DNA from: CAZTTH01 sp964615975
GTDB taxonomy: Bacteria; Verrucomicrobiota; Lentisphaeria; JABSQK01; JAJFLO01
NCBI GenBank assembly: GCA_964615975.1
Contig: CAZTTH010000024.1
Span: 1 to 51,786, forward strand
Length of the DNA: 51,786 bases
Direction of reading: 5' to 3'
Below the pieces are notes generated by a model that saw only the letters and a list, made by a program, of their open reading frames with translations, was not told where the DNA came from and did not search any database. This document shows, piece after piece, positions 34,721-43,446 of this stretch. Each line of letters opens with the position of its first letter. The stretch's first letter is position 1. Position numbers and translations under genes: made by a program.

Positions 34721-36778
34721 TCAAAATTTAAACGTCCAATTCATACTTGCAAAATGGGCCTGATAATCATCAATTCCGCCATTGCTGTCTTCATCATAAT
34801 AGGCAAAACCATAGCGAACCTGAACGGAAAGATTTTTACTGATATCATGGGTGATGGTCATGAAAGTTTCATGCTGTTGATAACTTGTCCCCAAGGGCAA
34901 TCCGGATAATGTGATATTGGTGAAGTTATCAGCCAACGAGAGGGCGTATTGCAAGCTGATATTGGTATCCGCACGGAGTGCGAAACCCAACACTCCGGAC
35001 ATGGTGTAGGTATCGCCATGATAGGTGGTCACTGTATTCGCCTGATTAATGAAGGCCAGAGTGCGCGAATCGGTCCACGAAAACATTCCGGTAAGATACA
35101 TCATTTGCAGGGGAGTGACGGTGACACTGAAGCTGTAGATATCGGCATCATATTCTCCGGTTCGCAGGGATCCGGCCGGAATCGAACTTGCTGTGACGGG
35201 ATCATGCTTGGAAGCGAAATCGGTTTCCACCCATCGATAGGTAAGCAAAAGAGTAATCCGCGATGTCGGTCTCAGGCTCAGCTTGCCTGTGATTTCATCG
35301 GTGATGATCTCCTGATATTCGATAAATGCCGAATAGCCTTCAAGCGGGACCAATATCCCGTTGTTATTTTCCTCGAAGTCCAACACATGATCGTAGTCAT
35401 TTTCGCGAATGAGACGACGATACCCGCCCCCAAAGGTAGATCCGGCAAATGGGGAGGTATTGAACCCGATCCGGTATTGATCGCGATGGATATCGGTATC
35501 AGTCCGCCGCTCCAGGGTAATCATCTTATCTTCAAGCTCACGCTCAGATAAAGTTATATCGCCCTGGATCCATTTGCCCTCGCTATAAATCGTGGTATAG
35601 GGAATGCCCACGTACCGCAGCCCCAGATGTTCCTGAAACTCATCGGTCTGATTATTGGTATCAATAAACACCTCGGGAACTGCAATCCCAGACGATGTCC
35701 TTTCCGCAAGAATGGCATCGGTTCGGCCATCAGTTTCCCGGGTCTCGGATTGCAGTCCGCCATAGATGACGAAACCCCGGTTGGGTCCCAGCATAAGATT
35801 GGCATTCACCACATGGGTATCCTGATGTAAATCAACATCCCGGGTAAACCAGTTTCTATCGCGATTGGCATTAAATGGAATGGTATCGAGACGAAAACCG
35901 GCGTCGCCATCCAGTGAGGTCAGGAGGTATCCCAGAGACCAATAAACCTGGTCGTTAACATGGCTCTCCAACCGCAAGGTATTCATCATGGAATTATGCT
36001 CATACGTTTCATCGGTGGTCACGATTTTGGCTGGGATGCTGGCCGGCAGGGTTAATTGCGCGTCATCCAACCGGTTGGCGGCGAAATCATACTGCTCATA
36101 GCGAAGCTCGTCCCGGATATGAATATTCTTGATGTCATGTTCGATGCTCAGGGTGTAGATATTAACGTGTTCGTCGATTTCCTTGGTGGCAGGATAAATC
36201 TTTCTGGTAATATTCGTGCCCTTGATCCTTTCCGTCACCGATCCCCACTCAATCATCGATTTTATCCCATCCTTAAAGCGATGCTCATAACCCAGTGTAA
36301 GCTTGGGCAGATCGGGCAGGGTCACTCCGCCCTCAACGATGAGATCTCCGATGTCCAGGTGTAAATCCTGGTCCAGATGCAAACCAGGCAGGGAGAATGG
36401 GCGAAAAAAACCACCGCTGTCATCATAATATTTGCGAAATTGGTTATAACTGACGCGAAAAAATCCCACCGCATCATTTTCCACCGCCAGTTTGAGCTTG
36501 TAATCTTCCTCATCAACTAGCACCCGGCCTTCCAGGTGTCCCTGCCAGTCATTGCCAAAATCATGGTCGATGGTGAGATTCTCAAAACCGCCTGACCACC
36601 CATTATCCGCCCAGGTATCTTTGCGAAATTTTTTCTCATCACCGCTGATCGTAGTAAACCGCACGGTCGGGGTGATCTCGACATTAGTCCTTTTATCCTC
36701 ATCGCTTTCACGGGCATTGATTTGCGCCGTGACAACCAGGCAAATTATGAGCGCTGAACAGCATGCCAATGATTTCAT
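34721..36778 (-). CDS. Large outer-membrane beta-barrel, probably the porin of a porin-cytochrome conduit (MtrB/PioB-like)
   Basis: The ATG at 36778 gives 685 residues starting with a clear signal peptide (MKSLACCSALIICLVVTAQ, then NARE); the upstream 27 codons of the open frame are not needed. The mature protein is a run of amphipathic beta strands with alternating aromatic residues, acidic loops, few Cys and a final Phe (MNWTFKF), as in barrels of 20 or more strands. Length is like MtrB/PioB-type barrels (about 680-850). It lies 14 bp after an MtrA/DmsE-like multihaem cytochrome, the order expected for a conduit in which the cytochrome plugs the barrel. Sequence alone does not prove MtrB homology; context carries much of the call. 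Confidence 0.75.
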   Translation of the reverse strand: MKSLACCSALIICLVVTAQINARESDEDKRTNVEITPTVRFTTISGDEKKFRKDTWADNGWSGGFENLTIDHDFGNDWQGHLEGRVLVDEEDYKLKLAVENDAVGFFRVSYNQFRKYYDDSGGFFRPFSLPGLHLDQDLHLDIGDLIVEGGVTLPDLPKLTLGYEHRFKDGIKSMIEWGSVTERIKGTNITRKIYPATKEIDEHVNIYTLSIEHDIKNIHIRDELRYEQYDFAANRLDDAQLTLPASIPAKIVTTDETYEHNSMMNTLRLESHVNDQVYWSLGYLLTSLDGDAGFRLDTIPFNANRDRNWFTRDVDLHQDTHVVNANLMLGPNRGFVIYGGLQSETRETDGRTDAILAERTSSGIAVPEVFIDTNNQTDEFQEHLGLRYVGIPYTTIYSEGKWIQGDITLSERELEDKMITLERRTDTDIHRDQYRIGFNTSPFAGSTFGGGYRRLIRENDYDHVLDFEENNNGILVPLEGYSAFIEYQEIITDEITGKLSLRPTSRITLLLTYRWVETDFASKHDPVTASSIPAGSLRTGEYDADIYSFSVTVTPLQMMYLTGMFSWTDSRTLAFINQANTVTTYHGDTYTMSGVLGFALRADTNISLQYALSLADNFTNITLSGLPLGTSYQQHETFMTITHDISKNLSVQVRYGFAYYDEDSNGGIDDYQAHFASMNWTFKF

Positions 36779-36792
36779 TAAATTGATTTCTT

Positions 36793-37581
36793 TCAATAGC
36801 GAAAATGGGGATTGATATCTGAACCATGCATGGCAGTGTGACAACCGGCGCTGAAACATGTCCCCTGCCCCAAGCGGGTGGTGTGATCACTGCCGCCGAT
36901 TGAAATGCTGCCGGTCGTACCATGAGCCGCTACCTGAGCATGACATTTAAGGCATAAATTATTATCTCGTTCGGTCAACATCTTATCATTGATCGATCCA
37001 TGAACCTGGTGACAAACGGTGCAGCCTTCACGCAAGGCTTCATGCTCATACACATGGGGCCGGGCCTGCTCGCGATGACAGTGGGCGCAGGTGTCATTCA
37101 CTTTGGTGACCATCACGCCTTTGGGTTGAAAAATATTGGCGCCATGGGGGTCATGGCAATCGGAGCAACTCATCTTTCCATCACTGACCGGATGATGATG
37201 GGGTAATTGAAAACTCGCCTGCATCTCGAGATGACATTGAAAGCAGGCCTGAGGATTTTTACCTGGATTGATAATGAATTTGCCGCCCCTGCCTTCCGCT
37301 TCAACATGTAAACTTCCCGGTCCATGGCAGGCCTCACAACTCTGACCTGAAAATCGCTCATGTTCGCCGGCAATCTCAATTTTCGCGTGAGCGGTATATT
37401 TATAGTTCTTGACGGTTTCCAAATGGCAGGCAGCGCAGGTTTCCACCCCGACATAGGTTGCTCCCTCGATGACGGGCGGTGTCATCATGGTCTGTTCGAT
37501 GGTTTCGCATGACACGAAAACAATGATGCAGACCAGCATTAAAATTGCGGGGATAATGATTTTTACCCGGAGGAATTTCAT
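36793..37581 (-). CDS. Multihaem cytochrome c lipoprotein, MtrA/DmsE-like, about eight haems
   Basis: A 262-residue protein with an N-terminal lipoprotein-type signal ending in VSC (about residues 23-25). Seven CxxCH sites are visible (CAACH, CEACH, CFQCH, CSDCH, CAHCH, CTVCH, CLKCH), plus CFSAGCH, a Cx4CH variant known from some cytochromes c3. The ending CFSAGCHTAMHGSDINPHFRY and the internal CSDCHDPHG and CTVCHQVHG are characteristic of the DmsE/MtrA family, which has ten haems in Shewanella. This one has fewer. It is the first gene of the minus-strand operon, just upstream of the barrel gene, and would carry electrons through or up to the outer membrane. Confidence 0.85.
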   Translation of the reverse strand: MKFLRVKIIIPAILMLVCIIVFVSCETIEQTMMTPPVIEGATYVGVETCAACHLETVKNYKYTAHAKIEIAGEHERFSGQSCEACHGPGSLHVEAEGRGGKFIINPGKNPQACFQCHLEMQASFQLPHHHPVSDGKMSCSDCHDPHGANIFQPKGVMVTKVNDTCAHCHREQARPHVYEHEALREGCTVCHQVHGSINDKMLTERDNNLCLKCHAQVAAHGTTGSISIGGSDHTTRLGQGTCFSAGCHTAMHGSDINPHFRY

Positions 37582-37760
37582 AAGATCATTTCTCTCCTGT
37601 AGTTAAGGATTAACATTGGGGAATTAACGATCGTGAATTACTGGAATTTATCCATTTTTCTAATTTCTTACCAATGAAAAAAAATTATCTTGATGTGATA
37701 ACTCCCCCCTGAAGTGACATCTCCATTTTCGCAATCGACATACGTATTTAACCTGTGCTT

Positions 37761-37781
37761 AATCCAGATTCGGATAACCGG
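37761..37781. promoter_or_regulatory. Candidate regulatory motif, copy 3, upstream of the electron-transfer operon
   Basis: AATCCAGATTCGGATAACCGG agrees with 12796-12816 at 18 of 21 positions. It lies 180 bp upstream of the start of the MtrA/DmsE-like cytochrome gene, a usual distance for an activator site. The binding protein is unknown. Confidence 0.35.
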
Positions 37782-38161
37782 GCTAATCAATCTAAAACAC
37801 TTTCATTCCCCCGCAACCGAATCATAACCAATTGAAACCTGTTGGTTTAAGCCTGATTCTTCAGGAAGAACCTTTTCGGTCTGAACTCTTTTAGCTAAAA
37901 TATCAGCACCGAATGATAGCACCAAGAATGCCAACATTTCTAAGAATTGTATATGAACCGGAGTCGAATGACATCCGTACGGGTTAGCCTGATAACTCCA
38001 GACCGCTATTTCGGGCAGTAATAAAACATGGTCATTGGCCTTTTATGATAAAAATCACATGGCAACCCTTGAATGGTCACGTATTGTCAAATGCCATAGA
38101 ATTTTTTTCATGCTGGAACAAACAGCACCAGGGAGTCAAGAGTATTCCCGGTTTATAAGTT

Positions 38162-38282
38162 TGTGTTTAGCGTCGGTTGGAGTACAGGCTTTTAGCCTGA
38201 ATTGCAACAATGCCTGAGAGAGGAGTATCCCAAAAGGGTGAACTCCAAACTCCACCAGCTTCAAACTCTACGCTAAACACAT
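38162..38282. mobile_element. MITE-like non-autonomous repeat element, copy 2
   Basis: Twelve-bp perfect inverted repeats (TGTGTTTAGCGT at 38162-38173 and its complement at 38270-38281) bound this 121 bp element. Its left end equals the right end of the element at 953-1290 reversed (28 of 30 bp) and its right end equals that element's left end, at the same internal spacing. It is therefore the same family in opposite orientation with most of the palindromic interior missing. Confidence 0.65.
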
Positions 38283-38387
38283 CGTTTATAATTAAACCGG
38301 TCATACTGTTGATAATTCCCCAGATGATTTGATAAACACCGGCCATTATCAATAAAAATTTACCCCCATGACCCGGATCAAGGCGTT

Positions 38388-40136
38388 GTGAATATCATCA
38401 GTTTCCCAACCGATACCCAGAGGTGGTATAAAAAACCAATGACTGGCCTGATGGCTATTTTTTTAACCGCCTTGGCGCTCTCTGCCATTGCCTGTTATGA
38501 ATTGAGCGGGTGGTCGGGATTCTTTATCAGCATGATTCCAGGCACTGATATGGAAACGTATTTGGCGAATGCCCATGGGATTCTCGATGGTTCATGGCCC
38601 CCGCCCGAACCCTATTATCGGGCTCCACTCTATCCTTATTTCCTGGCGCTGCTCCTTCAATTTTGTGATTCACTAACTCAACTTGCCTTGGCACAATGTG
38701 TTCTCTATGCCCTCAGCATCCTGTTGATCGCGATCATCGTTGCGATCGAGCTCGGAATGGTCTGGGCCGGGATCGCGGGAATCCTCATGATCGGATATGG
38801 CGGAGCCATGTATCTGACCAGCATCACTCATAGCGCGATGGTGGAATTGTTGCTCTCGTCACTGCTCCTTTTCGCGGTTGCCATTTGGCGACGCCTGCTG
38901 CCGGGAACCAATCAACAGTCGACCTTAAATCCTGCTTATATAGGCTCTCAAAATCAATTCTGCCGAATGGCCAATTACCTGTCGGTATGGTCGATGCTGT
39001 GTGGTCTTAGCTTTGCCCTGCTCTGTCTGGTACGGCCAAATTTTCTCCTGATCGCCCCATTTTTTCTCCTGGGATTCTGGTGTGACTGGCGATCTGGCAA
39101 ATTAAATGGCCGGGTCATAGTCATGCAGATCACCATCATGGCATTGTCCGCCTCTGTTATACTGGGAATTACCATCATGAGAAACAATCAATTTTCTGAT
39201 CGTTTTGTCCTCTTGTCAACCAATGGCGCCGCCACCTATGTGATTGCCAATTCCGCCGATTCAACCGTGTTCAATTTTGTCTATCCCAAAGATCGCCTGC
39301 TCCATCCCAATGAATGGGCTTTTTGGAAACATCAGCTGCGCAAAGCCATTGGATATTGGTGGAGTTGTGAAGTGCCTCAGAATGATAATTATTACCTGTT
39401 CCGGGAAAATTCCTCGATTCTCCAATTGTTGCGTCTGCCTTTTGCTCTATTCGGAGCGCTGACGATTATCGGCAGCATCGCATTGATTCGCCGCTTGAGG
39501 CGTTATTGGCCGTATTATGCTTTTTTCTGGATCTATTATTTAAGTATCGTCGCCTTTTTTATCCTGGGTCGATTTCGCTTACCCGGGTTACCAGCGATGA
39601 TGGTCCTGGGGATGGGAGGATTGGCGGTATTATGGGAAGTGTATCGCCAGCAACATTATGGGCGATTCGGCGCCGGAATCCTGGGATTGACATTGTTATT
39701 CATTTTAATGCGTCCATTTTCCAGCGAAATACGCCCTAATGATTACTTCAATGTGGCATATTGCTCGCTGTTCTTTAATGATCCGGCGGAGGCATTGAAC
39801 GCGCTGCAAAAACTGGCCCAAGACAAAAACCATCCATTCACTCGTGATGCCGCGGTATATGAAGCGATTGCCCTGACGATGCAAAACAAGTATCCACAGG
39901 CATTGGCGGCGATAGCTGCTATCAGTCAACAGTATCCTGATGATAAGGATATCATAAAAGCGCGTGTCTCATTGCTTGAATTTACTGGACAGCATGATCA
40001 GGCAGCTGCATTGCGGGCCTCTGGATTTAAGCACAATGAATACGATTCATGTCGCGATTTGATCAGTGAAGGGATAATGTACTTTCATCAACAACAGCAA
40101 ATGCAAATCAGGAAACTATGGAAGTTGATCCACTGA
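38388..40136 (+). CDS. Polytopic membrane glycosyltransferase (GT39/ArnT-like) with helical-repeat C-terminus
   Basis: A 582-residue protein starting at GTG (or at the ATG of residue 18). The first 450 residues contain about ten membrane helices. Between the first two, the loop has PGTDMETYLANAHGILDG and EPYYRAPLYPYFLALL, in which an acidic residue and an RAPLYPY-type motif match lipid-linked-sugar glycosyltransferases of the PMT/ArnT superfamily. The last 120 residues are soluble and TPR-like (DPAEALNALQKLAQ, KYPQALAAIAAI, QHDQAAALRASGF). It is followed 34 bp later by a GT2-methyltransferase fusion, which suggests a shared pathway that makes a polyprenyl-linked sugar and transfers it to an envelope glycan or protein. 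The acceptor is unknown. Confidence 0.75.
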   Translation: MNIISFPTDTQRWYKKPMTGLMAIFLTALALSAIACYELSGWSGFFISMIPGTDMETYLANAHGILDGSWPPPEPYYRAPLYPYFLALLLQFCDSLTQLALAQCVLYALSILLIAIIVAIELGMVWAGIAGILMIGYGGAMYLTSITHSAMVELLLSSLLLFAVAIWRRLLPGTNQQSTLNPAYIGSQNQFCRMANYLSVWSMLCGLSFALLCLVRPNFLLIAPFFLLGFWCDWRSGKLNGRVIVMQITIMALSASVILGITIMRNNQFSDRFVLLSTNGAATYVIANSADSTVFNFVYPKDRLLHPNEWAFWKHQLRKAIGYWWSCEVPQNDNYYLFRENSSILQLLRLPFALFGALTIIGSIALIRRLRRYWPYYAFFWIYYLSIVAFFILGRFRLPGLPAMMVLGMGGLAVLWEVYRQQHYGRFGAGILGLTLLFILMRPFSSEIRPNDYFNVAYCSLFFNDPAEALNALQKLAQDKNHPFTRDAAVYEAIALTMQNKYPQALAAIAAISQQYPDDKDIIKARVSLLEFTGQHDQAAALRASGFKHNEYDSCRDLISEGIMYFHQQQQMQIRKLWKLIH

Positions 40137-40170
40137 AAATATTCATATCATCAATCCCTTCGATACACTC

Positions 40171-41436
40171 ATGAAAACTCACGGAATCTCGGTTATTCTT
40201 CTCGTCAATTCACCAAGAAATCGCCTTGATGAAGTCATGGATGAGATCCAGCTGAATCTTAAGGAACATTGCACGGACATCGAATTCATCCTCTTAAATT
40301 CCAGTCTGACGGTCAAACAGTTCAAAACCGCTGAAGAACGTCGCTGCCTGCTGATCAATGATCATATGGATGGAATCGCGGCGGGATTGACGCGTTGTTT
40401 TGACCAGGCAAAATTTGATCTGATCGTGACCATGGATGGGGATGGCGGGCACCGTCCGGTTTATTTGCCCTGGATGTTGGCGGCCATGGCCGGGAATGAT
40501 TTGGTCATTGCATCGCGCTACGTTCCGCGTGGCGGCCAGGAAGTCACCTTTGGTCGTGAACTCTGCAGCCGGGTGATCAATCGGTGCCTGTCATTGCTCT
40601 GTTCCGTGCCGATTCATGATCTGACTGGCAGCTACAAAATGTATCGCAGGAACATGTTGCAACAGCTCAAACCGCTATGCAAAGGAGTGGAAATCCATAC
40701 CGAATTAACCCTCCGCGCCATTGGTCATGGATACAAAGTCAAGGAAATTCCCCATGCCTATCTGCCGCGGCAAAAAGAGTTATTGCGCTCCCGGGTGCTG
40801 CGGTATGGATTTCGATTCATTCGCTTGTGCTGGCGCCTGCGGAGATTCCGCAATTCGATCGAATTCTGCGATTACGATGAACGTGCCTACAACAGCCGTA
40901 TCCCCCTGCAAAAAATCTGGCAACGCACACGCTATCGCAAAGTGGTGGACCTGTATCGACCGGTGGGAATATCATTGGATATCGGATGCGGCACCGGCAG
41001 AGTTATTTTGACCTATCCTGAGATAATCGGACTGGATAATAATTTTAATTCACTGCGTTATTTGGCGCACGAACCGCGCCGATTGGTGCAGAGTTTTGGT
41101 GATCGCCTGCCAATTCGCAGCGCCATGATCGACACCATATATTGTTGCGAAGTGGCGGAACATCTTCCCCAGGATTGTCTGCTGTTTGCTGAAATCGCAC
41201 GGGTACTCAAACCCGGCGGTCATGTCGTCATGACCACACCGGATTATGGGACGCCAGTCTGGCCGGCGATCGAGAAACTTTATACCATCGCGGTTCCCCA
41301 TGCGTATGGCCACACACATATATCCAAGTACACCCATGATTCCCTGCGGGAAATGATGTCTCGACATGGACTTGAAACGATCAAATCCGATCGCATGTAT
41401 CATGCCATTCTGATTATGCTGTTTCGCAAACCATGA
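40171..41436 (+). CDS. GT2 glycosyltransferase fused to SAM-dependent methyltransferase
   Basis: A 421-residue cytoplasmic protein with two domains. Residues about 1-235 are a family 2 glycosyltransferase of the dolichyl-phosphate-mannose-synthase kind: ISVILLVNSP at the start, DLIVTMDGDGGHRPVYLP with the metal-binding acidic residues, VIASRYVPRGG, LTGSYKMYRR and EIPHAYLPR. Residues about 265-421 are a class I methyltransferase: motif I LDIGCGTGRVILTYPEIIGLD, then IYCCEVAEHLPQ and VLKPGGHVVMTTPDYG. There is no membrane segment for a polyprenyl enzyme, so it probably works with the neighbouring polytopic transferase. The fusion suggests a methylated sugar or lipid-sugar product, though the methyl acceptor is not evident. 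Confidence 0.85.
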   Translation: MKTHGISVILLVNSPRNRLDEVMDEIQLNLKEHCTDIEFILLNSSLTVKQFKTAEERRCLLINDHMDGIAAGLTRCFDQAKFDLIVTMDGDGGHRPVYLPWMLAAMAGNDLVIASRYVPRGGQEVTFGRELCSRVINRCLSLLCSVPIHDLTGSYKMYRRNMLQQLKPLCKGVEIHTELTLRAIGHGYKVKEIPHAYLPRQKELLRSRVLRYGFRFIRLCWRLRRFRNSIEFCDYDERAYNSRIPLQKIWQRTRYRKVVDLYRPVGISLDIGCGTGRVILTYPEIIGLDNNFNSLRYLAHEPRRLVQSFGDRLPIRSAMIDTIYCCEVAEHLPQDCLLFAEIARVLKPGGHVVMTTPDYGTPVWPAIEKLYTIAVPHAYGHTHISKYTHDSLREMMSRHGLETIKSDRMYHAILIMLFRKP

Positions 41437-41497
41437 TGATGGCGACATAAAAGCTGGTCGCGAATGGATACTTACATTCTGTTGATATCGGCATCAG

Positions 41498-41911
41498 CTA
41501 ATCATTCAAGCCCTGACGTATCCAGGTCTCAATAAGGGAGATTTGATCGTCATTCAATGGTGGATTGTCCGGCGGTGGCATGCGCTTGTTTTTCAAGTAA
41601 CTCAGCAACAGACTAAGTTCAGGTTTTCCAGGGGTCACAACTGAACCGGAATTCCCACCCTTCTTAAGCAATTCCAGCGTATTCAGGCGCAATCCTCCCA
41701 GATAAAAAGTTTGACTGTTATGACATTGCAGACAATAGGTGTCCAAGACGGGTTTGATATCCTGCTTGAAGGATATTAGATGGGTGGATATTGCGGATGA
41801 TGCTGGCGCTTCGTTCGCGTAAAACCAGTGCCAATCGATAATCAGCAGGCTGGTGATCATAAAAGCCATGCGTAAAATATTCTTCATTGAAGTATCTCTT
41901 ATACCCTTCAT
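41498..41911 (-). CDS. Small PSCyt1-type cytochrome c protein
   Basis: A 137-residue exported protein. After a hydrophobic N-terminus (about 14-28) comes one planctomycete-type cytochrome domain: FKQDIKPVLDTYCLQCHNSQ with the CLQCH haem site, GGLRLNTLELLKKGGNSGSV, PGKPELSLLLSYL, MPPPDNPPLNDDQISLIETW and IRQG. The start at 41911 has AAGG about 7 bp upstream; an ATG eight codons later is possible. In Planctomycetes the domain is usually joined to DUF1549/DUF1553, but here it stands alone. It is transcribed away from dacB with 38 bp between the starts. Its electron partner is unknown. Confidence 0.9.
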   Translation of the reverse strand: MKGIRDTSMKNILRMAFMITSLLIIDWHWFYANEAPASSAISTHLISFKQDIKPVLDTYCLQCHNSQTFYLGGLRLNTLELLKKGGNSGSVVTPGKPELSLLLSYLKNKRMPPPDNPPLNDDQISLIETWIRQGLND

Positions 41912-41949
41912 AGATTACCTTTCCAAATGTTATGTCGCTTTGATTAATT

Positions 41950-43446
41950 ATGAAAATAACGTTCACAATTAGACTAATCATTCTCACTGTATTATGCTGT
42001 ACTTTTATGCCAGCGGCGGGTGAAAATTCTAGCTCTACTTCCAATTCATTGCATCCTGTCGATGTTAATGGGTTATTCGCCACGACTGCCGGCGTCTTCA
42101 GTATCTCGGTTTGGGATCTGGCCAACCAGAGTCCACTCATGGAGCATCATTCCGAACTTCCCCTCATCCCGGCCTCGAATCAGAAAATCATTACCATAGC
42201 CTCCGCATTGTTGCAATGGGAAGCGGATTTTCAAAGCCGAATGGAATTTTTGACTGATGGTAAAATCAGTGGTGAAATTTTGCAGGGAAACCTGATCATT
42301 CGCGGTAATGGCGCCATTGTGTTCTCCAGTCGATATCCTCAGGATGCCACATATGAAAACAAAAATCATCGCCTGCAATTGATTTTTGATGCCTTGGTGG
42401 AGCAATTCCAACTACTGGGAATTCATACAATTAATGGCGAAATACAGCTCAATGATGACCATTGGACCGATATCGGAGTCAACCCCCATTATCCCGCTGC
42501 CGCATCGGTTTCCTTCAATGAAAACACCATCGAAATTGGCGTTAAAAATGGTCAAATCACTACCTGTCCACGGTATCTTGGCGGTGTCGAAATCCAGACG
42601 GTTTATGCCCCTGCACCCCAGTGCAAATCCAGCGTAGACCAGGGACCACATGATATTATAGAGGTCAATCCACTCATGGACAGCGATGATTTCTGGCGGG
42701 TGGAAAGGATTCCGGCTGCCGCTTATTTCAAAGCGCAATTGACCCACAGTCTGCGCCAAAATGGTATCGTCATCTCTGGCAAGACCCAATCTAAACCTGA
42801 TAAAGATATTCTTCCCATGCGCATCACCTACAACCTCGGCAATGTCAATCTCGCGGGGACAACCATGAATCATTTGTTTTCCCTGCCCGGTTTACCTCTC
42901 CGCGATATCCTCATTCCCATGGGAATTTTCAGTGATAATTTCCGTGCTGAACTGATGTTTCTTAACCTGGGATATGCGGTTTTCGGCAAGGCCAATTATC
43001 ACAACGGGGCCAGAGCGACCAGAGATATTTTATCCCATCAGGGATTGAGCTTAAAGCACTTCAACCCCAAAGATGGTTCCGGTCTTGACCGGGGCAATAC
43101 GATCTCTACATCCAATATGGTCAGCATTCTTAATCACATGCTGGCCAGTCCGCACCAGAAGTTGTTTCTTGAATGTTTTCCAATTGCCGGCATTTCCGGC
43201 ACCTTGCAGGATAAATTAAAGCGGCCGGAAATCACCGGTCGAATATTAGGAAAAACCGGCACCTTGAGCGATGTGACCTCGTTATCAGGCTTTGTACTCA
43301 ACTCCCAAAGATTGCCCGCCCTCTCTTTTTCATTTATTGCCAACCAGGTTCATGACCAGGCTGCCGTCTGGCATTCACTGGAAATATTGGCCGCACGACT
43401 GGTCGATTTCGCATCCGGCCCCCATGACCACACTCACAGACAATGA
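41950..43446 (+). CDS. dacB: D-alanyl-D-alanine carboxypeptidase/endopeptidase, PBP4 type (S13)
   Basis: A periplasmic peptidoglycan-remodelling enzyme of 498 residues with a signal peptide (residues 1-25). The three penicillin-binding motifs are present: SxxK as SNQK in LIPASNQKIITIASAL near 76-79, SxN as SDN in GIFSDNFRAELM, and KTG in LGKTGTLSDVTSLSGF. The inserted region between the first two motifs and the overall length fit class C low-molecular-mass PBPs. The stop overlaps the start of the next gene by 23 bp, so the two are translationally coupled. Its ATG is 38 bp from that of the divergent PSCyt1 gene. Confidence 0.95.
   Translation: MKITFTIRLIILTVLCCTFMPAAGENSSSTSNSLHPVDVNGLFATTAGVFSISVWDLANQSPLMEHHSELPLIPASNQKIITIASALLQWEADFQSRMEFLTDGKISGEILQGNLIIRGNGAIVFSSRYPQDATYENKNHRLQLIFDALVEQFQLLGIHTINGEIQLNDDHWTDIGVNPHYPAAASVSFNENTIEIGVKNGQITTCPRYLGGVEIQTVYAPAPQCKSSVDQGPHDIIEVNPLMDSDDFWRVERIPAAAYFKAQLTHSLRQNGIVISGKTQSKPDKDILPMRITYNLGNVNLAGTTMNHLFSLPGLPLRDILIPMGIFSDNFRAELMFLNLGYAVFGKANYHNGARATRDILSHQGLSLKHFNPKDGSGLDRGNTISTSNMVSILNHMLASPHQKLFLECFPIAGISGTLQDKLKRPEITGRILGKTGTLSDVTSLSGFVLNSQRLPALSFSFIANQVHDQAAVWHSLEILAARLVDFASGPHDHTHRQ

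Larger units (their letters stand above)
37582..38387. other. Long intergenic region with a repeat element and dyads
   Basis: These 806 bp separate the minus-strand electron-transfer operon from the plus-strand glycosyltransferase gene and should contain both promoters. It holds copy 3 of the intergenic motif (37761-37781), the 12 bp palindrome TTTTAGCTAAAA (37888-37899) and the MITE-like element copy 2 (38162-38282). A CRP-like sequence TATGA-N6-TCACA is at 38044-38059 but one half is imperfect. A plus-strand open frame at 38035-38217 overlaps the element and is not a credible gene. Confidence 0.5.

Noticed and set aside
34949..35551. 200-residue plus-strand frame inside the barrel gene
   Set aside because: It is antisense to a clearly coding outer-membrane barrel and shows no own domain.
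38044..38059. CRP-like site TATGA-N6-TCACA
   Set aside because: One half-site is imperfect, it is over 300 bp from the next gene and no CRP-type regulator is in the window; kept only as a remark.
38035..38217. 60-residue open frame in the long intergenic region
   Set aside because: It runs into the inverted-repeat element and resembles no protein family.
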